Positions 24,341-32,688 of a stretch of 64,000 nucleotides of DNA are shown in pieces; position 1 is the stretch's first letter; every line of letters starts with the position of its first letter. This DNA comes from Betaproteobacteria bacterium (GTDB lineage: Bacteria > Pseudomonadota > Gammaproteobacteria > Burkholderiales > Rhodocyclaceae): positions 3,087,411 through 3,151,410 of the forward strand of contig JADJXY010000002.1 in NCBI GenBank assembly GCA_016720065.1. Reading direction: 5' to 3'. A program made the position numbers and the translations under genes. The notes below the pieces were generated by a model. The model made no database searches. It was not told the origin of the DNA and saw only the letters and a program-made list of their open reading frames with translations.

Positions 24341-24832
24341 ATGAGTCTTGCTACCCGTATCGAAAGCCTGGTCATCCGCGTCGCGCAGGAGTTCAACGAC
24401 GTCCGCGCCAAGGCAGGCAACCTGGCCAACCTCACCACCACCGACAAGTCGAATCTGGTCGCGGCCATCAACGAACTGAAGGCCGCCGTGGTGTCGTCGG
24501 CGGTGATCGACGATGCGCACGTCGCGGCCACGACCACGTACTCGTCCAACAAGATCGTCTCGCTGCTCGATGCGCTCAAGACCGAGATCTTGGGCGGTGC
24601 CGATGCCGCCTACGACACGCTGGTGGAAATCCAGCAACTGCTGCAGAACGGCACCAGTGGTCTGGATGCGCTGCTCGCCGCCGTCAACAACCGCGTGCGC
24701 TTCGATGCGGCGCAGTCGCTGACCGTGGCCGAGCAACTTCAGGCGCGCAGCAACATCGGAGCCGTCGCAGCCAGTGATGTCGGCAATACCGACACAGACT
24801 TCGTCGCGGTCTTTGTGGGTGCGCTGGTCTGA
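24341..24832 (+). CDS. Tail-fibre-like protein located in the packaging operon
   Basis: A 163-residue protein resembling the repeat and linker part of tail fibres: NLTTTDKSNLVAAINELKAA is a common phage fibre motif, followed by YSSNKIVSLLDALKTEIL and SLTVAEQLQARSNIGA. AGGAG precedes the ATG. It starts 17 bases after the large terminase and overlaps the next gene by one base. A fibre-like gene between terminase and head-tail joiner is an unusual position. Confidence 0.75.
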   Translation: MSLATRIESLVIRVAQEFNDVRAKAGNLANLTTTDKSNLVAAINELKAAVVSSAVIDDAHVAATTTYSSNKIVSLLDALKTEILGGADAAYDTLVEIQQLLQNGTSGLDALLAAVNNRVRFDAAQSLTVAEQLQARSNIGAVAASDVGNTDTDFVAVFVGALV

Positions 24833-25224
24833 TGAGCCTCGCATCGCGCATCAGTGCGCTGGCCAGTCGTGTCGGGCTCGAGGTTAAGACCAAGATCGAC
24901 GCCACCCACCCCGGCGTGGCCCGGGCGTGGGTGTGTTTCGGCTATGTCGGCACGCAGGTCGTCGTGCGCGCATCGCACAACGTGGCCAGCGTGACCCGGA
25001 CGGCGGCGGGTCGCTACCGCGTGACCTTCGCCACTGCCATGCCCGACGCCAACTATTGCTGGACGGCGCTTGCCCGCAGCAGCACCAACAGCGGCACGCA
25101 GCGCATTGCCATCGTGCGATCCAGCACCGACCAGAAGACCGCTCAGTACGTCGACATCAGTTGCGCCACCACGTCTGCATCGTTCGACGACTCCTCCGAA
25201 ATCAACCTCACGGTGTTCCGCTGA
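24832..25224 (+). CDS. Tail-fibre distal-domain-like protein
   Basis: A 130-residue protein with the fibre-tip pattern ARAWVCFGYVGTQVVVRASHNVASVTRTAAGRYRVTFATAMPDANYCW, a module seen at the C-terminus of many phage tail fibres. Its first ten residues (MSLASRISALASRVG) parallel the start of the preceding protein (MSLATRIESLVIRVA), so the pair may be a duplicated or split fibre gene. It is likely a structural virion component. Confidence 0.75.
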   Translation: MSLASRISALASRVGLEVKTKIDATHPGVARAWVCFGYVGTQVVVRASHNVASVTRTAAGRYRVTFATAMPDANYCWTALARSSTNSGTQRIAIVRSSTDQKTAQYVDISCATTSASFDDSSEINLTVFR

Positions 25225-25445
25225 TGGCCTACACACAAGCACACCTCGACGCACTGGAAGCGGCGCTGGTCAAGGGCGAAAAGCGCGTGACCTTTGGCGA
25301 CAAGACCGTCGAGTACCGCAGCGTCGATGAACTCCAGGCCGCCATTGCGGCGGTCAAGCGCGACCTCTTCGAGCAGGCCGTGGACACCGGACTGTGGCCC
25401 GGCGCGCCACGCCAGATCCGGGTCACCACCGGCAAAGGGTTCTGA
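25224..25445 (+). CDS. Head-to-tail joining protein, gpW family
   Basis: A 73-residue protein: HLDALEAALVKGEKRVTFGDKTVEYRSVDELQAAIAAV is the gpW pattern, two helices around a beta hairpin. It lies between the terminase and portal genes, as in lambda, and overlaps the previous stop by one base. It plugs the portal after packaging. Confidence 0.9.
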   Translation: MAYTQAHLDALEAALVKGEKRVTFGDKTVEYRSVDELQAAIAAVKRDLFEQAVDTGLWPGAPRQIRVTTGKGF

Positions 25446-25447
25446 AC

Positions 25448-26980
25448 ATGCAATGGTTTGACCGAATGCGTAGACGCGTCGGCATGAGTCTGCTTGGCGG
25501 CACCCCGTTCTATGACGGTATCGGTGGCGGCCGTCGCGCATTGGCGTGGCAGGTCGGCAATCCCGGTGCGGTCGCAGCGCTGGCGTTCACCCAGAACGAA
25601 TTGCGCGCCAAGAGCCGCGATCTGGTACGCCGCAATGCCTGGGCAGCGGCAGGCGTCGAGGCCTTTGTCTCGAACGCCATCGGCACCGGCATCAAGCCGC
25701 AGAGCATGCTGGCTGATCAGCCCTTGCGCGAAGCCATCCACAGCCTGTGGTGGGACTGGTGCGAGGAGGCCGATGCCGCCGGACTGACCGATTTCTACGG
25801 ACTGCAGGCCTTGGCCTGTCGCGCCATGCTCGAAGGCGGGGAATGTCTGGTGCGGCTGCGCTATCGCCGCCCGGAGGATGGCCTGCCGGTGGGCCTGCAA
25901 TTGCAGTTGCTCGAACCCGAACACCTGCCAGCCACGCTGAATCAGGAATTGGCTTCGGGAAATGTGATCCGTGCGGGCATCGAATTCGACAAGCTCGGAC
26001 GGCGGGTGGCTTACCACCTGTATCGCTCACACCCGGGTGATGGCTCACTGGCTCCGATGTCGGGCACCGGTGGCGTGGTGGGCGGTCTCGACACAGTGCG
26101 TGTCCCGGCCAGCGAAATCATTCACCTGTTTCGTCCCTTGCGGCCCGGACAGATCCGGGGCGAACCGTGGCTGGCGCGCGCACTGGTCAAGCTCAACGAA
26201 CTCGACCAGTACGACGACGCCGAGCTCGTGCGCAAGAAAACCGCCGCGATGTTCGCGGGCTTCATCACGCGCCTGTCACCTGAGGACAACCTGATGGGTG
26301 AAGGACTGCCGGATGCCAGTGGTGCAGCATTGGCCGGGCTGGAGCCGGGCACGATGCAGATCCTGGAGCCCGGCGAGGACGTGAAGTTCAGTCAGCCTGC
26401 CGACGTTGGCGCGAGCTACGCCGAATTCCTGCGCATGCAGTTCCGGGCGGTGGCAGCGGCGATGGGCATCACCTACGAGATGCTGACCGGCGACCTGACG
26501 CAAGTGAACTACTCGTCGATCCGGGCCGGGCTGCTGGAGTTTCGCCGCCGCTGTGAGGCCATCCAGCACGGCGTGATCGTCCACCAGCTGTGCCGCCCGA
26601 TCTGGCGTGCCTGGATGGAGCAGGCGCTACTTGAAGGCGCGCTGGCGCTGCCGCAGTTCACCGAGAAGAAGCGCGACTACTTCGCGGCCAAATGGATTCC
26701 ACAGGGTTGGCAGTGGGTCGATCCCAAGAAGGAATTCGACGCGATGCTGACCGCCATTCGCGCCGGGCTGCTGTCTCGCTCGGAAGCCATCTCGGCCTTC
26801 GGCTACGACGCCGAGGACATCGACCGCGAGATCGCCGCCGACAACCAGCGTGCCGATGCGCTCGGACTGGTCTTCGACTCCGACCCGCGCCACGACAAAG
26901 CGCCCCAACCATCGACATTGGGCGCTCCCATGAATGCGGCCGCCACGGTGGCCGTGCCGCAAGACCAACAGGACAACTGA
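25448..26980 (+). CDS. Portal protein, lambda gpB family
   Basis: A 510-residue portal (Phage_portal_2). Recognisable stretches include RSRDLVRRNAWAAAGVEAFVSNAIGTGIKP, WWDWCEEADA, VKLNELDQYDDAELVRKKTAAMFAGFI and ITYEMLTGDLTQVNYSSIRAGLLEFRR. The ATG at 25448 sits two bases after the gpW stop. It forms the dodecameric DNA channel at one capsid vertex. Confidence 0.95.
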   Translation: MQWFDRMRRRVGMSLLGGTPFYDGIGGGRRALAWQVGNPGAVAALAFTQNELRAKSRDLVRRNAWAAAGVEAFVSNAIGTGIKPQSMLADQPLREAIHSLWWDWCEEADAAGLTDFYGLQALACRAMLEGGECLVRLRYRRPEDGLPVGLQLQLLEPEHLPATLNQELASGNVIRAGIEFDKLGRRVAYHLYRSHPGDGSLAPMSGTGGVVGGLDTVRVPASEIIHLFRPLRPGQIRGEPWLARALVKLNELDQYDDAELVRKKTAAMFAGFITRLSPEDNLMGEGLPDASGAALAGLEPGTMQILEPGEDVKFSQPADVGASYAEFLRMQFRAVAAAMGITYEMLTGDLTQVNYSSIRAGLLEFRRRCEAIQHGVIVHQLCRPIWRAWMEQALLEGALALPQFTEKKRDYFAAKWIPQGWQWVDPKKEFDAMLTAIRAGLLSRSEAISAFGYDAEDIDREIAADNQRADALGLVFDSDPRHDKAPQPSTLGAPMNAAATVAVPQDQQDN

Positions 26981-26981
26981 C

Positions 26982-28289
26982 ATGCAACTCGTTCATCTGG
27001 CGTCCCGCCTCTACGGGACGCCGCTCCTCATTGCGCGTCCCAAACTCGACGTGATCCTCTCCGTGCTGGGTTCCCGCATCGGCTTGCCCGATCTGGACAT
27101 GGCGATGCCGCTGCCCATGCCGCGCCAGAGCGCCACATCGGGTCAGGCGGGCATTGCCGTCATCCCGGTGGTCGGCACGCTGGTCAGACGTTCGATGGGT
27201 ATCGAAGCCGCCTCTGGCCTGATGTCCTACGGCGAGATCGAAGCCCGACTGGACGCCGCGCTGGCCGACCCACAGGTGGCGGGCATCCTGCTCGATCTGG
27301 ATTCGCCCGGCGGCGAGGCCTCGGGTGTGTTCGAACTGGCCGAGCGCATCCGCGCTGCCAGCACCATCAAGCCGATCTGGGCGCACGCCAACGATGCCGC
27401 GTACTCGGCGGCTTTTGCCATCGCGGCAGCCTGCCAGCGCCTGACGCTGTCGCAGACCGCTGGCGTCGGGTCGATTGGCGTGATCGCGCTACACGTCGAC
27501 CAGTCGGTGAAGGACGCCAAGGACGGCCTGAACTACACCGCTGTCTTCGCGGGCAGCCACAAGAACGATTTCTCCCCGCACGAGCCACTCACCCCCCAGG
27601 CCACCACCGCGTTGCAGACCGAGGTGGATCGCCTCTACGACATCTTCGTGAATCAGGTCGGACAGATGCGCGGCATCGATCCGGATGCCGTGCGCGCCAC
27701 CGAGGCGGGGCTGTTCTACGGCGAGCAGGCGGTGGCAGCAGGCCTCGCCGACGCGGTGATGCCGTTTGATGCGGTGATGACCGAGTTCACCGACGCGTTG
27801 GCGGCCAAGCAGCGGTTGGCGCAGCCTGGCGTGGCCCGCGCCTCGCCGCGAAGCCTGTCCACTCAATCCATTTCAAACCCGCCCCGAAGCAAACCTTTCA
27901 CCCTGGAGAACACCATGACCGACCCCAAAGACGACCACGAAAACCCGAGCGATCCGGCCGACACCGACCCACAGGGCGACCAGCCGCAGACCGACAGCGA
28001 TCCGCAACCGACGCCTGCCGCCCAAGCCGCACTGGCGCAGTCCTTCGCCAGCGGGCGCGGCCAAGCTCAGGCCATTGCAGAGATGTGCCTGATCGCGGGC
28101 CAGTCCCAACGCACGGCGGAATTCCTCGCAGCAGGCTTCTCGGAAGCGCAGGTGCGCCGCGCCTTGCTCGACGCCCGTGCCGACCAACCCGAAATCGCCT
28201 CGCGCATCACCGCCGAGGCAGGAACCATTCAGCGCCCGGAAAACAGTCCGGTGGTCGCTGCCGTCAAGAAACTCACCGCCAAGGAGTAA
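26982..28289 (+). CDS. S49-family prohead protease with C-terminal scaffold (gpC-like)
   Basis: A 435-residue protein. The N-terminal two thirds are a SppA/S49 serine protease: LLDLDSPGGEASG, then NDAAYSAAFAIAAACQRL with the probable nucleophile at about residue 142, and TAGVGSIGVI. The C-terminal 124 residues are an acidic, helical scaffold that is also translated on its own from an internal start (27915). As in lambda gpC/Nu3, the protease matures the prohead and removes the scaffold. Confidence 0.93.
   Translation: MQLVHLASRLYGTPLLIARPKLDVILSVLGSRIGLPDLDMAMPLPMPRQSATSGQAGIAVIPVVGTLVRRSMGIEAASGLMSYGEIEARLDAALADPQVAGILLDLDSPGGEASGVFELAERIRAASTIKPIWAHANDAAYSAAFAIAAACQRLTLSQTAGVGSIGVIALHVDQSVKDAKDGLNYTAVFAGSHKNDFSPHEPLTPQATTALQTEVDRLYDIFVNQVGQMRGIDPDAVRATEAGLFYGEQAVAAGLADAVMPFDAVMTEFTDALAAKQRLAQPGVARASPRSLSTQSISNPPRSKPFTLENTMTDPKDDHENPSDPADTDPQGDQPQTDSDPQPTPAAQAALAQSFASGRGQAQAIAEMCLIAGQSQRTAEFLAAGFSEAQVRRALLDARADQPEIASRITAEAGTIQRPENSPVVAAVKKLTAKE
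27915..28289 (+). CDS. Nested capsid scaffold protein (Nu3-like)
   Basis: An in-frame internal start: CTGGAG lies eight bases before ATG at 27915, inside the protease gene and sharing its stop, giving a 124-residue acidic protein (MTDPKDDHENPSDPADTDP) with helical C-terminal part. This is the lambda Nu3 arrangement, in which the scaffold equals the protease tail. The dedicated ribosome site makes the nested product likely. Confidence 0.75.
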   Translation: MTDPKDDHENPSDPADTDPQGDQPQTDSDPQPTPAAQAALAQSFASGRGQAQAIAEMCLIAGQSQRTAEFLAAGFSEAQVRRALLDARADQPEIASRITAEAGTIQRPENSPVVAAVKKLTAKE

Positions 28290-28292
28290 GCC

Positions 28293-28670
28293 ATGCCCAC
28301 TGTCTCTCAACCCAAGAATCTCGGCGACCTGTTGAAGTACGAAGCGCCGAATCTCTACTCGCGTGACCAGGACACCGTCGCGGCCGCGCAGAACCTGTCG
28401 CTGGGTACCGTGGTGGGCCGCGAAACGGCTACCGCCAAGCTCAAGGCCCTCGACCCGAGCGCTTCGGACGGCACGGAAACCGCCGTTGGCGTGCTCGGCA
28501 ATGACGTCGATGCGACGCTGATTGACCGTGAGGACGCGATCCTGATCGCCCGCCACGCCATCGTCGCGCGCGGCGCATTGGTCTGGCCGACCGGCATCAG
28601 CACTGCGCACAAAGTGGCTGCCATCAAGCAACTCGCAGAACGTGGAGTCCTGGCCCGCGAGAGTGCCTAA
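28293..28670 (+). CDS. Head decoration protein, gpD family
   Basis: A 125-residue protein with the gpD-like sequence NLSLGTVVGRETATAKLKAL, then VGVLGNDVDATLIDREDAILIARHAIVARGAL. Position between scaffold and major capsid gene matches lambda. Trimers would stabilise the expanded capsid. AAGGAG precedes the ATG. Confidence 0.92.
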   Translation: MPTVSQPKNLGDLLKYEAPNLYSRDQDTVAAAQNLSLGTVVGRETATAKLKALDPSASDGTETAVGVLGNDVDATLIDREDAILIARHAIVARGALVWPTGISTAHKVAAIKQLAERGVLARESA

Positions 28671-28715
28671 AACCCGCGCCTGACCCACTTCCAACGCTCC
28701 GTTTCACTCCCCCCA

Positions 28716-28740
28716 AAACCCGCCGCTGGCGGGTTTCGTC
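28716..28740 (+). terminator. Hairpin between gpD and gpE genes
   Basis: AAACCCGCC (28716-28724) pairs with GGCGGGTTT (28728-28736) with a three-base loop. A TTTCTGGAGA leader with the gpE ribosome site follows directly. The same hairpin-plus-leader module appears at 42552. Probably a partial terminator or RNA-stabilising hairpin that sets capsid protein dosage. Confidence 0.65.
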
Positions 28741-28757
28741 ATTTCTGGAGATCCCAA

Positions 28758-29780
28758 ATGCAGAACCCTTTTGAAAACCCCGGCTTCTCGATGGCCAGCC
28801 TGACGGCCGCCATCAACCTCCTGCCCAACCGCTATGGGCGGCTGGAGCAACTCAACCTGTTCCCGGCCAAGCCGGTGCGCACCCGGCAGATCATCGTCGA
28901 GGAGTACGCCGGTCGTCTGAACCTGCTGCCCACCCGCGCGCCCGGTTCGCCCGGCACGGTGGGTGAACGTGGCAAGCGCAACCTGCGCTCCTTCGTGATC
29001 CCGCACATCCCCCACGACGACGTGGTGCTGCCCGAGGAAGTGCAAGGACTGCGCGCCTTCGGTTCCGAAACCGAAATGGAAGCCATCGGCGGTGTCATGG
29101 CCCGTCATCTGGAGACCATGCGCAACAAGCACGCGATCACCCTGGAGCATCTGCGCATGGGCGCGCTCAAGGGCAAGATCCTCGACGCCGACGGCAGTGA
29201 ACTCGTCGATCTGTTCGACGAGTTCGACATCACTGCGCAATCGGTGTCCTTCGAGTTTTCGACGGCGGCCGACAACGGGCAAATCAAGACTGCCTGCCTG
29301 GAGTTGCTGGGCCTCATGGAAGATGGGCTCACCGGCGAGTTCTCGACCGGCGTGCATGTGCTGTGCTCGACCGAGTTCTTCCGGGCGCTGACCACCCACA
29401 AGGAGGTCAAAACCGCCTACCAGAACTGGCAGCAGGGCGCAGTGCTGATCAACGACATGCGCTCGGGCTTCAGCTACAGCGGCATCACCTTCGAGGAATA
29501 CCGTGGCCAGGCTTCCTTTGTGCAGGCCGACGGCACGCTGGGATCGCGCCGCTTCATTGCCGCAGGGGAAGCCCATGCCTTCCCGGTCGGCACGGTGGAT
29601 ACCTTCGCGACCTACTTCGCGCCAGCGGACTTCAACGAGACCGTGAACACCATCGGCCAGCCGCTGTATGCCAAGCAGGAGCCGCGCAAATTCGACCGGG
29701 GTACCGATCTGCACACGCAGAGCAACCCGCTGCCGATGTGCCATCGCCCTGGCGTGCTGATCAAGCTCGTTGCTGCCTGA
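28758..29780 (+). CDS. Major capsid protein, gpE family
   Basis: A 340-residue capsid protein (Phage_cap_E): ITLEHLRMGALKGKILDADGS, LLGLMEDGLTGEFSTGVHVLCS and the C-terminal KFDRGTDLHTQSNPLPMCHRP are the usual gpE landmarks. GGAG lies before the ATG, directly after the hairpin at 28716. It forms the icosahedral shell. Confidence 0.96.
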   Translation: MQNPFENPGFSMASLTAAINLLPNRYGRLEQLNLFPAKPVRTRQIIVEEYAGRLNLLPTRAPGSPGTVGERGKRNLRSFVIPHIPHDDVVLPEEVQGLRAFGSETEMEAIGGVMARHLETMRNKHAITLEHLRMGALKGKILDADGSELVDLFDEFDITAQSVSFEFSTAADNGQIKTACLELLGLMEDGLTGEFSTGVHVLCSTEFFRALTTHKEVKTAYQNWQQGAVLINDMRSGFSYSGITFEEYRGQASFVQADGTLGSRRFIAAGEAHAFPVGTVDTFATYFAPADFNETVNTIGQPLYAKQEPRKFDRGTDLHTQSNPLPMCHRPGVLIKLVAA

Positions 29781-30058
29781 TGGATGTCGCGACGTTGTAC
29801 GAGGCGGCCCGCAGTGCAGGACTGCTGACCGCCGTCACGGTGGCGGGCACCACCGTGCACTGCGCCTTCCGTGCCCCGGACGAAACCGTGCTGGATGGTT
29901 TTGCGCTGTCGCGGGACTACCAGATCGACTACCCGGCGTCCTGGCTGACGCTGGCTGCCGGGGACACGGTCGAGGTGGCAGGCAACACCTATCAGGTGCG
30001 CGACGTGCGCGCCATCGGCGACGGCACCGAGCGTCGCGCCTCGCTCTCCCAACTCTGA
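29780..30058 (+). CDS. Head-tail connector protein (gpFII-like)
   Basis: A 92-residue beta-rich protein starting at the TGATG overlap with the capsid gene. Size, composition (PASWLTLAAGDTVEVAGNTYQVRDVRAIGDG) and position correspond to the lambda gpFII type connector, which completes the head and accepts the tail. Confidence 0.78.
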   Translation: MDVATLYEAARSAGLLTAVTVAGTTVHCAFRAPDETVLDGFALSRDYQIDYPASWLTLAAGDTVEVAGNTYQVRDVRAIGDGTERRASLSQL

Positions 30059-30068
30059 GGAACTCCCC

Positions 30069-30494
30069 ATGAACTCCGTCCGCGAGCGCGTCTTGCGGGA
30101 GATCGTCACGCGCCTGGCATCTGCGATTGCCCCGACACCGGTGCTGCGCATGCCTGCCGTGCCGGTCACCCGCGAGGCCAGTCCAGCGCTGCTGCTGTTC
30201 GTTGATGGCGACAGCATCACCGCCCACGCCAACCACCTGGTCGACCGGCTGCTGATCGTCCGGCTTGCCGTGGTGGCACGCGGTGCGGATGCCTTCGACG
30301 TCGCCGACCAGACGCTGGTCGCGGCCCACGCGGCAATGCTCGCCGACCCGAATCTGGGCGGTCTGGCCATCGCCGTGCGCGAGATCGACTGCGAATGGGA
30401 GTTCGACGACGCCGACGCCGGGGCCGTCGCGCTGCCCGCCCGCTACGAAATCCGCTACCGCACCCACGCCATTGATCTCACCCAAACAGGATGA
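30069..30494 (+). CDS. Minor tail/tail-completion protein (gpZ/gpU position)
   Basis: A 141-residue protein (MNSVRERVLREIVTRLASAI; later ADQTLVAAHAAMLADPNLGG, YEIRYRTHAIDLTQ) with the shape of tail terminator proteins found between connector and tail tube genes. GAGGAA precedes the ATG. The family assignment relies on size, order and the typical C-terminal RYRT pattern. Confidence 0.75.
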   Translation: MNSVRERVLREIVTRLASAIAPTPVLRMPAVPVTREASPALLLFVDGDSITAHANHLVDRLLIVRLAVVARGADAFDVADQTLVAAHAAMLADPNLGGLAIAVREIDCEWEFDDADAGAVALPARYEIRYRTHAIDLTQTG

Positions 30495-30498
30495 ACCC

Positions 30499-30702
30499 AT
30501 GCACATCGAACTACTGAAACCCCATACCCACGCAGGCAAGCGCCTCGCCGTGGGTGATCGCCTTGATCTGAATGATGCCAGCGCCCGTTGGCTGATCGTC
30601 CAAGGCACGGCCAAAGCGACCACCCCCGCCGCCGACTCCAAACCCACCCGCCGTGATGCCACGTCCGGTGTTTCCACAACTGCAGCCACCCAAGGAGACT
30701 GA
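30499..30702 (+). CDS. Small DUF7210-like tail-region protein
   Basis: A 67-residue protein: MHIELLKPHTHAGKRLAVGD and ASARWLIVQGTA, followed by a Thr/Ala-rich tail. Such proteins sit just before tail tube genes in many siphoviruses. The start is four bases after the previous stop. Role unknown. Confidence 0.7.
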   Translation: MHIELLKPHTHAGKRLAVGDRLDLNDASARWLIVQGTAKATTPAADSKPTRRDATSGVSTTAATQGD

Positions 30703-30704
30703 AC

Positions 30705-31457
30705 ATGGCTTACTTTTCCGGACAAGGCCGCGTCTACATCGGCGCACGTGATGAACTCGGCAACCCGGCCGGGCTGACCTTCGTCGGCAACGTGCCCGAG
30801 CTGAAGGTGTCGCTGTCGGTGGACACCATCGAGCACCAGGAAGCGCAGTCGGGTCAGCGCCTGACCGACCTGCAACTCATCAAGACCAAGAAAGGCGAGT
30901 TCGCCTGCACGCTGGAAGAACTGATCGCCACCAACCTGGCGCTCGCGCTCTACGGCACCACGACCACGATCACCCCCGGCACGGTGACTGGCGAACTGCT
31001 GCCCAACCCGGTCACGCCGGGCAGTCTGTATCCGTTGGCCATGCAAAACGTGTCCGCCGTGCAGATCCAGGACTCGGATGCCACGCCCAAGACGCTCCCG
31101 GTCAGCCAGTACAGCGTCAATGCCAAGCACGGTTCACTGGTGGTGCTCGATGCCACGTCGGGCGGTCCGTACACCGAGCCGTTCACCGTCGATTACGCCT
31201 ATGGCGCGGCGCAGAGCACGGCGATGTTCACCCAGCCGCTGCCCGAGCGCTGGATTCGCTTCGAGGGGCTCAACACCGCCGACGGCAACCGCGAGGTGGT
31301 GATCGACCTCTACCGCGTGGCCATCAACCCGGCCAAGGAACTCTCGATCATCACGGACGAACTGCTGAAGTTCGAGCTGTCGGGCCAAGTGCTGGCGGAT
31401 CTGACCAAGCCAGTCGGCGGTGATCTCGGTCAGTTCGGACGTCTGGTGCTGCTGTGA
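30705..31457 (+). CDS. Major tail tube protein (gpV-like)
   Basis: A 250-residue protein. The N-terminal beta domain (GRVYIGARDELGNPAGLTFVGNVPELKVSLSVDTIEHQEAQSG) is the recurrent tail tube fold of siphoviruses, and a second beta domain follows. AAGGAG precedes the ATG. It polymerises into the tail tube around the tape measure protein encoded downstream. Confidence 0.9.
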   Translation: MAYFSGQGRVYIGARDELGNPAGLTFVGNVPELKVSLSVDTIEHQEAQSGQRLTDLQLIKTKKGEFACTLEELIATNLALALYGTTTTITPGTVTGELLPNPVTPGSLYPLAMQNVSAVQIQDSDATPKTLPVSQYSVNAKHGSLVVLDATSGGPYTEPFTVDYAYGAAQSTAMFTQPLPERWIRFEGLNTADGNREVVIDLYRVAINPAKELSIITDELLKFELSGQVLADLTKPVGGDLGQFGRLVLL

Positions 31458-31858
31458 TGGACGGCTTCAAGACCTTCCCACCTTCACCGGTGGTCGTGAC
31501 GCTGTCTGGCACCGCGCTGGAACTGACGCCGATCCGGCTGGGTGAGTTGCCACGGCTGCTGGCCGTGGTGCGCCCGCTGGCCGAGGAAATCACCAGCGAT
31601 CCGGACTGGATGGCGCTGCTGGGACGGCACGGCGATGCCGTGCTGGATTTGCTGGCGATCACCACCCGGCGTGAACGCGCGTGGATCAACGACCTGTCGC
31701 TGGAGGACGCCGTGCAACTGGCCGCCGCCGTGTTCGAGGTGAACGCGGATTTTTTCGTGGCGCACGTCGTCCCGGCGATTCAGGGCGCGGCCCAGCGACT
31801 CGCGCCGACGCTGCGCTCACTGACGATCTCGGCTGGGACAGTGCCGTCGCCCGCCTGA
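31457..31858 (+). CDS. Tail assembly chaperone, short form (gpG-like)
   Basis: A 133-residue protein starting at the TGATG overlap with the tube gene. It lies between tube and tape measure, like lambda gpG. Near its end is the slippery heptamer T-TTT-TTC (31750-31756), in the correct phase for -1 slippage into the downstream frame. The short form ends at 31858. Confidence 0.85.
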   Translation: MDGFKTFPPSPVVVTLSGTALELTPIRLGELPRLLAVVRPLAEEITSDPDWMALLGRHGDAVLDLLAITTRRERAWINDLSLEDAVQLAAAVFEVNADFFVAHVVPAIQGAAQRLAPTLRSLTISAGTVPSPA

Positions 31859-32043
31859 TCCGCGCCGGGCACCGGCTTGGCGACGTGATGGCCTACACGC
31901 TCACGCAGGCGCAAGCCTTTCTGGATGCCGACGGCCAGATCGAACGGCAGCAGCTTGCCCAGCTGCTCGGCATTCATGCCGTGGCAGCCCAGGGCGAGAA
32001 GCGTGGCATCGAACAACTGCAACGCGATCTGCTCAAGGACTGA
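31457..32043 (+). CDS. Tail assembly chaperone, -1 frameshift product (gpGT-like)
   Basis: A -1 shift at T-TTT-TTC (31750-31756) joins the first 100 codons of the short chaperone to the frame that runs to 32043. The added part includes DDLGWDSAVARLIRAGHRLGDVMAYTLTQAQAFLDADGQIERQQLAQLLG, which is the usual T-domain sequence and has no good start codon of its own. The ratio of short to long forms controls tape measure folding in lambda. The sequence supports the site; translation was not tested. Confidence 0.8.
31750..31756 (+). promoter_or_regulatory. Programmed -1 ribosomal frameshift site
   Basis: TTTTTTC in phase T-TTT-TTC relative to the chaperone frame, 102 bases before the zero-frame stop. 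Slippage by -1 enters the frame that continues as the T domain to 32043. Confidence 0.75.
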
Positions 32044-32046
32044 CCC

Positions 32047-32688
32047 ATGCGTCTCTCGCTCACCACCACCGGCTTGCTGGACCCGCGCCAGTTGGCGGCG
32101 TGGAGCACCGAGCGGCGTCGTGCCATCCACACCGCTGTCGCCAAGGGCATGCAATCGGGCGGGCGTGAAGTGCGTGATGCGGCGCGATCCGAGATGCGCA
32201 GTGCCTTCACCGTCAAGCGCAACAGCTTCATCTCCTCGATGGGCGTGAAGGTGTTCGACAAGAAGCCCGAACTGCTGCCCGCCTTGCTGGTGGGCAGCAA
32301 GATTCCTTGGCTCGGTCTGCATGAAAAAGGCGGCACGGTGAGCGGCAATTTGCTGATACCGCTGCTGCCCGGGCGCATCGGCCCCAAGCGTTTCAAGGCG
32401 GTCATCGATGGCCTGATGCGCTCGGGCAATGCCTTCTTCATCGAGAAGAACGGTCGCGTGCTGCTGATGGCCGAGAACATCAAAGAGAACGCCGGGCAGC
32501 TTGGCCGCTTCAAGCGTGCCGAGCGTGGTCGTACCGGGGCCAAGCAGATCAAGCGTGGCCAGGAGATTCCCATCGCCGTGCTGGTCAAGCGCGTCGATCT
32601 CAAACGACGACTGAATCTGGCGGGTGGCGTGCAACGCGCACTACCTGCCTTGGCGCGGGCGATTCAACAAGAACTGGACAAAGTCTGA
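32047..32688 (+). CDS. DUF6441-like minor tail protein
   Basis: A 213-residue basic protein (MRLSLTTTGLLDPRQLAAW; VAKGMQSGGREVRDAARSEMRSAF; PWLGLHEKGGTVSGNLLIPLLPG). It matches the DUF6441 type often found just before the tape measure gene. It ends in a one-base overlap with that gene. Probably a tail-tip or chaperone component. Confidence 0.8.
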   Translation: MRLSLTTTGLLDPRQLAAWSTERRRAIHTAVAKGMQSGGREVRDAARSEMRSAFTVKRNSFISSMGVKVFDKKPELLPALLVGSKIPWLGLHEKGGTVSGNLLIPLLPGRIGPKRFKAVIDGLMRSGNAFFIEKNGRVLLMAENIKENAGQLGRFKRAERGRTGAKQIKRGQEIPIAVLVKRVDLKRRLNLAGGVQRALPALARAIQQELDKV

